From CAZNPW01 sp964575185 (lineage in GTDB: Bacteria; Pseudomonadota; Alphaproteobacteria; Rhodobacterales; Rhodobacteraceae), in contig CAZNPW010000085.1 of NCBI GenBank assembly GCA_964575185.1, forward strand, positions 1-10,047: DNA of 10,047 bases, in the 5' to 3' direction. Numbering within the stretch: position 1 is the first letter of the stretch; each line of letters opens with the position of its first letter. Under the pieces are notes generated by a model. That model was not told where the DNA came from and searched no databases. It was given only the letters and a program-made list of their open reading frames with translations. Below, piece after piece: positions 6,188-10,047 of the stretch. The position numbers and the translations under genes were made by a program.

Positions 6188-7084
6188 ATGAAGGTCAAGA
6201 AGGTCACCAAAGCCGTCTTTCCGGTCGCGGGGCTCGGCACGCGCTTCCTGCCGGCCACCAAGTCGATCCCGAAGGAGATCATGACCCTGGTGGACCGCCC
6301 GCTGATCCAGTACGCGATCGACGAGGCGCGGGCGGCGGGGATCAGGGAGTTCATCTTCGTCACCTCGCGCGGGAAATCCGCGCTGGAGGACTACTTCGAC
6401 ACCGCGCCCGAGCTGGAGACGGCGCTGCGCAAGTCGAAGAAGACCGCGCTGCTCGACATCCTGCGCGCGACCAACATGGATTCGGGGGCCATCGCCTACC
6501 TGCGGCAGAACCGTCCGCTCGGCCTCGGCCATGCCGTCTGGTGCGCGCGGCGGCTGATCGGCGACGAACCCTTCGCCGTGCTGCTGCCCGACGACGTGAT
6601 CGCGGCCGAGAAGCCCTGCCTGCAGCAGATGGTCGATGCCCATGCCCAGACCGGCGGCTGCATGATCGCCGCGATGGAGGTGGCGCCGGCGCGCACCTCG
6701 TCCTACGGGGTGCTCGACGTGGCCGAAGACATGGGCGCGATCCTGCGGCTGAAGGGGATGGTCGAGAAGCCGAAGGCGTCCGAGGCGCCGTCGAACCTCG
6801 CGGTGATCGGGCGCTACATCCTGACGCCGGGGGTGCTCGCGAACCTCAACCGCAAGACGCAGGGCGCGGGCGGCGAGATCCAGCTGACCGACGCCATCGC
6901 GGCCGAGATCAGGAAGGACGCGGGCGTCTACGGCTTCCGCTTCCGCGGCCAGCGCTACGACTGCGGCAACAAGGCAGGGTTCCTGCAGGCGACGGTGGCC
7001 TTCGGTCTGGCGCGGCCCGATCTGCGCGAGGAGTTCGCGGGCTACCTCAACGACCTGATGGCGCAGCAGAAGGCGGCGCAATAG
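6188..7084 (+). CDS. galU: UTP-glucose-1-phosphate uridylyltransferase GalU
   Basis: The 298-residue cytoplasmic enzyme makes UDP-glucose from UTP and glucose 1-phosphate, feeding capsule, exopolysaccharide and LPS synthesis. The nucleotidyltransferase signature VAGLGTRFLPATKSIPKE (13-30) is complete. PLGLGHAVWCA (110-120), LLPDD (132-136), GMVEKP (190-195), GGEIQLTDA (228-236) and RYDCGNKAGF (256-265) all match GalU, and the length is typical. The ATG is preceded by AGGGGAC about eight bases upstream. A separate candidate promoter and a 122-base gap put it at the head of its own operon. Only two bases separate its stop from the probable TTG start of the GT4 gene. That position suggests UDP-glucose, or a sugar nucleotide derived from it, is a donor for the glycosyltransferases that follow. 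Confidence 0.97.
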   Translation: MKVKKVTKAVFPVAGLGTRFLPATKSIPKEIMTLVDRPLIQYAIDEARAAGIREFIFVTSRGKSALEDYFDTAPELETALRKSKKTALLDILRATNMDSGAIAYLRQNRPLGLGHAVWCARRLIGDEPFAVLLPDDVIAAEKPCLQQMVDAHAQTGGCMIAAMEVAPARTSSYGVLDVAEDMGAILRLKGMVEKPKASEAPSNLAVIGRYILTPGVLANLNRKTQGAGGEIQLTDAIAAEIRKDAGVYGFRFRGQRYDCGNKAGFLQATVAFGLARPDLREEFAGYLNDLMAQQKAAQ

Positions 7085-7086
7085 GC

Positions 7087-8262
7087 TTGACTGCCCCGCC
7101 TGCCCGCCTGCTGGACCTGACCCGGCTGGTGTCGCGGCTGGGCGGGCCGCCCTTTACCGGCATCGACCGGGTGGAGCTTGCCTGGCTTACGGCCCTGCTC
7201 GGGCGGGCGGATCCGGTCTGGGGGCTGGTGCGGACGCGGACCGGCTTCGCGCTTCTGGACCGGGGTGGCATGGCGCGGATCGCGGCGCTGGCGGGGGGGG
7301 CGGCGCTGCCGCCCGCCGACTGGCTTTCGCGGCTGTCGCGGAGCGGTGATCCGGGCCGCGCCCGGGCGGAAACGGCGGCGCGGCGGGTGGCGGCGGGGCG
7401 GTCGTGGCGCGGCGGGCTGGGGGGTCTCCTGCGCCGCCTGCCCGCGGGGTTCGCCTACCTCAACACGGGCCACGCCGACCTGACCCCGGGCGTCTTCGCC
7501 GCGCTGCGCCGCAGGCAGGCGCGGATCGCGGTTCTGGTCCACGACACGATCCCGCTCGACCATCCCGAGTATGCAAGTCCCGGCACGCCCGCCGCCTTTC
7601 GCCGCAAGCTGGCGGTCGCGGGCACGGCCGACCTTCTCGTCTTCTCCACCGCCGCCGCGCGCGAGGCCGCACGTTCGCACCTGCTGCGGATGCCGCCGAC
7701 GGTCGTCGCACCCCTCGGTGCGACACCCCCCCGGCCGGGGCCGCGCCCGGCGCTGGCGGGGCTCGACCGGCCCTATGTCGTGATGCTGGGCACCATCGAG
7801 CCGCGCAAGAACCACGCCCTGATGCTCGACGTCTGGCAGGGCTGGGACGAAGGCCCGGGGCTGCTCATCGCAGGGCGGCGCGGCTGGGCGGATGCGGCGC
7901 TGCTCGCCCGGCTCGATGCGTCGAAGGCGCGGGACCCCCGCGTGACCGAGGTGGCGGGCCTGTCCGACGCCGCCGTCGCGGCCCTGGTCCGCGATGCCCG
8001 TGCACTGGTCTTCCCGTCGCTCGCCGAAGGCTACGGCCTGCCGCCGGTCGAGGCGCTGGCGCTGGGCACCCCGGTCATCGTCTCGGACCTGCCGGTGCTG
8101 CGTGAGGTTCTGGGCGAAAACGCCGTTTACGCGCGCGCGGACGACCCCTATCAGTGGCGGGCCGCGATCCTGCGCGCGGCGGCCGAGGGCTATCCGCGCC
8201 CGACGCCGGTCATGCCGCCGCCATGGGAAAGCCACGTCAATGCGGTGTTAACGGCGTTGTGA
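7087..8262 (+). CDS. GT4 family glycosyltransferase, TTG start
   Basis: Read from TTG at 7087, the protein has 391 residues. The C-terminal GT-B half is clear: VVMLGTIEPRKNHALMLD (231-248), where the Arg and Lys contact donor phosphates, and FPSLAEGYGLPPVEALALGTPVI (309-331), which holds the E-x7-E pair Glu314 and Glu322 that binds the sugar nucleotide. DLPVLREVLGENAVY (334-348) completes the family pattern. The N-terminal half carries an early GPPFTGIDRVE segment and VHDTIPLDHPEY (151-162), common in GT4 mannosyl- and galactosyl-type enzymes. No ATG lies in frame before residue 62, so an alternative codon is needed; TTG at 7087 follows the galU stop by two bases, with AGAAGG 13 bases upstream. 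A downstream GTG at 7129 is an alternative. The sugar transferred is unknown. An eight-G run at 7293-7300 lies in the gene. Confidence 0.9.
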   Translation: MTAPPARLLDLTRLVSRLGGPPFTGIDRVELAWLTALLGRADPVWGLVRTRTGFALLDRGGMARIAALAGGAALPPADWLSRLSRSGDPGRARAETAARRVAAGRSWRGGLGGLLRRLPAGFAYLNTGHADLTPGVFAALRRRQARIAVLVHDTIPLDHPEYASPGTPAAFRRKLAVAGTADLLVFSTAAAREAARSHLLRMPPTVVAPLGATPPRPGPRPALAGLDRPYVVMLGTIEPRKNHALMLDVWQGWDEGPGLLIAGRRGWADAALLARLDASKARDPRVTEVAGLSDAAVAALVRDARALVFPSLAEGYGLPPVEALALGTPVIVSDLPVLREVLGENAVYARADDPYQWRAAILRAAAEGYPRPTPVMPPPWESHVNAVLTAL

Positions 8263-8283
8263 CACGGTCGGGCCCGGCCTTTC

Positions 8284-8287
8284 GGAG
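8284..8287 (+). promoter_or_regulatory. Ribosome binding site deciding the start of the next glycosyltransferase
   Basis: GGAG lies seven bases before the GTG at 8295, an ideal spacing. The alternative GTG at 8259, which overlaps the GT4 stop as GTGA, has no visible Shine-Dalgarno sequence. This is the main reason to place the start at 8295. Confidence 0.55.
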
Positions 8288-8294
8288 TAACGGT

Positions 8295-9305
8295 GTGCCG
8301 CTGCTGACCCGCTACCGCCTGCGCTGGGAACGCAGATACTGCCGCTTCCGCGCCTGGCGGAAACGGGGGCAGCTCGTCGCGCTGCAGAACCGGACGCGCG
8401 GCCTGCGCAACACCGACATCCTCGTCTTCTCCACGCTGCGCAACGAACGCCTGCGGCTGCCCTGGTTCCTGACATACTACCGCAACCTCGGCGTCACGCA
8501 TTTCCTGATCGTCGACAACGGCAGCGACGACGGGTCGGCCGACTACCTCGCGGCGCAGCCCGACGTGTCGCTGTGGCGCGCGACCGACAGCTACAAGCGC
8601 GCGCGCTTCGGGATGGACTGGGTGAACTGGCTCCTTGCCCGCCACGGCCACGGCCGCTGGTGCCTGACGGTCGACCCGGACGAGTTCTTCGTCTATCCCT
8701 TCTGCGACACCCGCCCGCTGCGCGCGCTGACCGACTGGCTCGACGCCTCCTCGATCCGGTCGTTCTCGGCGATGCTGCTCGACATGTATCCCAAGGGCCC
8801 GCTCGACGCGGCCGTCTATGCCGAGGGTCAGGACCCGTTCGAGATCGCGGCCTGGTTCGACAGCGGCAACTACACGATCAGCCGCAACCCGCTGTATCAC
8901 AACCTGTGGATCCAGGGCGGCCCCCGCGCGCGGACGTTCTTCGCCGACCGGCCCGAACGCGCGCCGGCGCTGAACAAGATCCCGCTGGTGAAATGGCACC
9001 GCAGCTACGCCTATGCCAGCTCGACCCACATGCTGCTGCCGCGCGGGCTGAACGCCACCTACGACGAATGGGGGGGCGAGAAGGCCAGCGGCGTGCTGAT
9101 GCATGCGAAGTTCCTGAACACCTTCCCCGCCAAGGCGGCCGAGGAGCTGTCGCGCCGCCAGCACTATGCCAACAGCCACGAATACCGCGCCTACGATGCC
9201 GGGATGCGGGACGGCACCGACCTGTGGTGCAAGTGGTCCGAGCGCTACATCAACTGGCGGCAGCTCGAGATCCTGGGGTTGATGAGCAAGGGCAACTGGG
9301 CATGA
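8295..9305 (+). CDS. GT2-like glycosyltransferase (Glyco_tranf_2_4 type)
   Basis: From the GTG at 8295 the protein has 336 residues and begins MPLLTRYRLRWERR, a basic N-terminus. STLRNERLRLPWFLTYYRN (46-64) followed by VTHFLIVDNGSDDGS (67-81) is the hallmark of the Glyco_tranf_2_4 branch of GT-A enzymes. TVDPDEFFVYP (125-135) supplies the DxD metal site (Asp127, Asp129) and adjacent Glu130. KIPLVKWHRSYAYASSTHML (208-227) and GVLMHAKFLN (246-255) fit the acceptor-side half, with conserved-looking histidines. No membrane helix or signal is seen. It probably adds a sugar in polysaccharide assembly. The GTG at 8259 would add 12 residues and restore a 4-base overlap with the GT4 gene. Its stop overlaps the next ATG as ATGA, so it is coupled to the GT14-like gene. 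Confidence 0.88.
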   Translation: MPLLTRYRLRWERRYCRFRAWRKRGQLVALQNRTRGLRNTDILVFSTLRNERLRLPWFLTYYRNLGVTHFLIVDNGSDDGSADYLAAQPDVSLWRATDSYKRARFGMDWVNWLLARHGHGRWCLTVDPDEFFVYPFCDTRPLRALTDWLDASSIRSFSAMLLDMYPKGPLDAAVYAEGQDPFEIAAWFDSGNYTISRNPLYHNLWIQGGPRARTFFADRPERAPALNKIPLVKWHRSYAYASSTHMLLPRGLNATYDEWGGEKASGVLMHAKFLNTFPAKAAEELSRRQHYANSHEYRAYDAGMRDGTDLWCKWSERYINWRQLEILGLMSKGNWA

Positions 9306-10047
9306 GCCTCGGCTTCCTGATGCTGTGCCACACCGCGCTCGACCGCGCGGCGCAGGTGGCCCGCTACTGGGCGGAGGCCGGGTGCCCGGTGGTGATCCAC
9401 GTCGACGCCAAGGTCCGCGCCCGGCCCCACGACAAGCTGAAGGCCGACCTGCGCGACCTGCCGAACGTCCGCTTCTCGCGCCGCTACGCCTGCGAATGGG
9501 GCACCTGGGGCATCGTGCAGGCGACGCAAGGGGCGGCGGAGGTGATGCTGCGCGAGTTTCCGGACGCGGGCCATGTCTACCTCGCCTCGGGCTCCTGCCT
9601 GCCGCTGCGCCCGGTGGGGGAGCTGGTGGCCTATCTCGGCGCGCGGCCGCAGACCGACTTCATCGAAAGCGTCACCACCGCCGACGTCGGCTGGACGATC
9701 GGGGGTCTCGACATCGAACGGTTCACGCTGCGCTTCCCGTTTTCGTGGCGGCGACAGCGGGGGCTGTTCGACCTTTACGTCCGCGCCCAGCGCCTGCTGG
9801 GCCTGCGGCGGCGGGTGCCCGCGGGGATCGACCCGCATCTCGGCAGCCAGTGGTGGTGCCTGACGCGGACCACGCTGTCGACGATCCTCGACTCGACGTC
9901 CCGCGCCGCGATGGACCGCTATTTCAGCCGCGTCTGGATTCCCGACGAAAGCTACTTCCAGACCCTGACGCGGCAGGTGTCGGCGCGGATCGAAAGCCGG
10001 TCGCTGACGCTGTCCAAGTTCGACTTCCAGGGCAAGCCGCACATCTT
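9302..10047 (+). CDS. GT14-like core-2/I-branching glycosyltransferase, 3' end beyond window
   Basis: The ATG at 9302 sits in the ATGA overlap with the preceding gene. The frame stays open to the window edge, giving 248 complete codons and no stop. The sequence matches bacterial relatives of beta-1,6-N-acetylglucosaminyltransferases (core-2/I-branching type). LGFLMLCHTALDRAAQVARY (3-22) and VVIHVDAK (30-37) open the domain. WGTWGIVQATQGA (66-78), VYLASGSCLPLRPVGEL (92-108), GSQWWCLTR (181-189) and WIPDESYFQTL (212-222) follow in the family's order. Glu216 in PDES corresponds to the expected catalytic Glu of GT14 enzymes. It lacks the N-terminal membrane anchor of the eukaryotic Golgi enzymes, so a cytoplasmic location is likely. 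Rhodobacterial homologues often carry an additional C-terminal domain (DUF5928), which would lie outside this window. Its sugar donor and acceptor are not known; branching of the polysaccharide is the natural guess. Confidence 0.88.
   Translation, partial: MSLGFLMLCHTALDRAAQVARYWAEAGCPVVIHVDAKVRARPHDKLKADLRDLPNVRFSRRYACEWGTWGIVQATQGAAEVMLREFPDAGHVYLASGSCLPLRPVGELVAYLGARPQTDFIESVTTADVGWTIGGLDIERFTLRFPFSWRRQRGLFDLYVRAQRLLGLRRRVPAGIDPHLGSQWWCLTRTTLSTILDSTSRAAMDRYFSRVWIPDESYFQTLTRQVSARIESRSLTLSKFDFQGKPHI

Noticed and set aside
4710..7081. Large minus-strand frames opposite the GT2 and galU genes
   Set aside because: They are typical antisense frames of high-GC coding DNA, rich in Arg, Gly, Ala and Pro, with no recognisable domain. 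The plus strand carries intact GT2 and GalU motifs.
1..10047. tRNA, rRNA, CRISPR array, insertion sequence, prophage or toxin-antitoxin system
   Set aside because: No cloverleaf-like gene, regularly spaced repeat, transposase motif, terminal repeat or small toxin-like frame with supporting context was seen. All the DNA is accounted for by metabolic and polysaccharide genes with short gaps.

Overview
The window is very GC-rich (about 70 percent by eye), with strongly G/C-biased third codon positions and tightly packed genes. The protein families (KdsB, CysQ, a KpsM-type exporter permease, GalU, and a set of glycosyltransferases) point to a Gram-negative alphaproteobacterium, most likely Rhodobacterales (Rhodobacter, Paracoccus or Roseobacter type). 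That placement rests on gene style and protein families, not on a database search.

Region 1 (about 1-2260) looks catabolic. It holds the 3' end of a four-carbon acid sugar kinase (DUF1537/OtnK type) on the plus strand, whose stop codon overlaps that of a convergent minus-strand pair. The pair is a DhnA/LsrF-type class I aldolase followed, with a 4-base ATGA overlap, by a Gfo/Idh/MocA NAD-type oxidoreductase. Kinase, aldolase and dehydrogenase together suggest breakdown of a sugar acid or unusual sugar.

Region 2 (about 2400-6065) is the first surface-polysaccharide block. An ABC-2 (KpsM/Wzm-type) polysaccharide export permease is read leftward. Reading rightward from a 111-base divergent intergenic region is a three-gene operon joined by 4-base overlaps: cysQ (3'(2'),5'-bisphosphate nucleotidase), a divergent kdsB-like CMP-ulosonate synthetase, and a GT2 glycosyltransferase with a long C-terminal extension. 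No ABC ATPase partner for the permease is visible.

Region 3 (about 6066-10047) is a second rightward polysaccharide operon. It starts with galU (UDP-glucose supply) behind a candidate promoter, then a GT4 glycosyltransferase with a probable TTG start, a GT2-like (Glyco_tranf_2_4 type) glycosyltransferase, and the first 248 codons of a GT14-like core-2/I-branching glycosyltransferase that runs off the window.

Taken together, the two rightward operons could supply a nucleotide sugar (UDP-glucose), an activated ulosonate, and four glycosyltransferases for a capsule or exopolysaccharide, with the permease as exporter. No tRNA, rRNA, CRISPR array, insertion sequence or phage gene was seen, and no stretch over 300 bases lacks a gene. 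The least ordinary points are the altered metal-site motifs of the KdsB-like protein, the coupling of cysQ to it, and the acid-sugar catabolic genes beside it.
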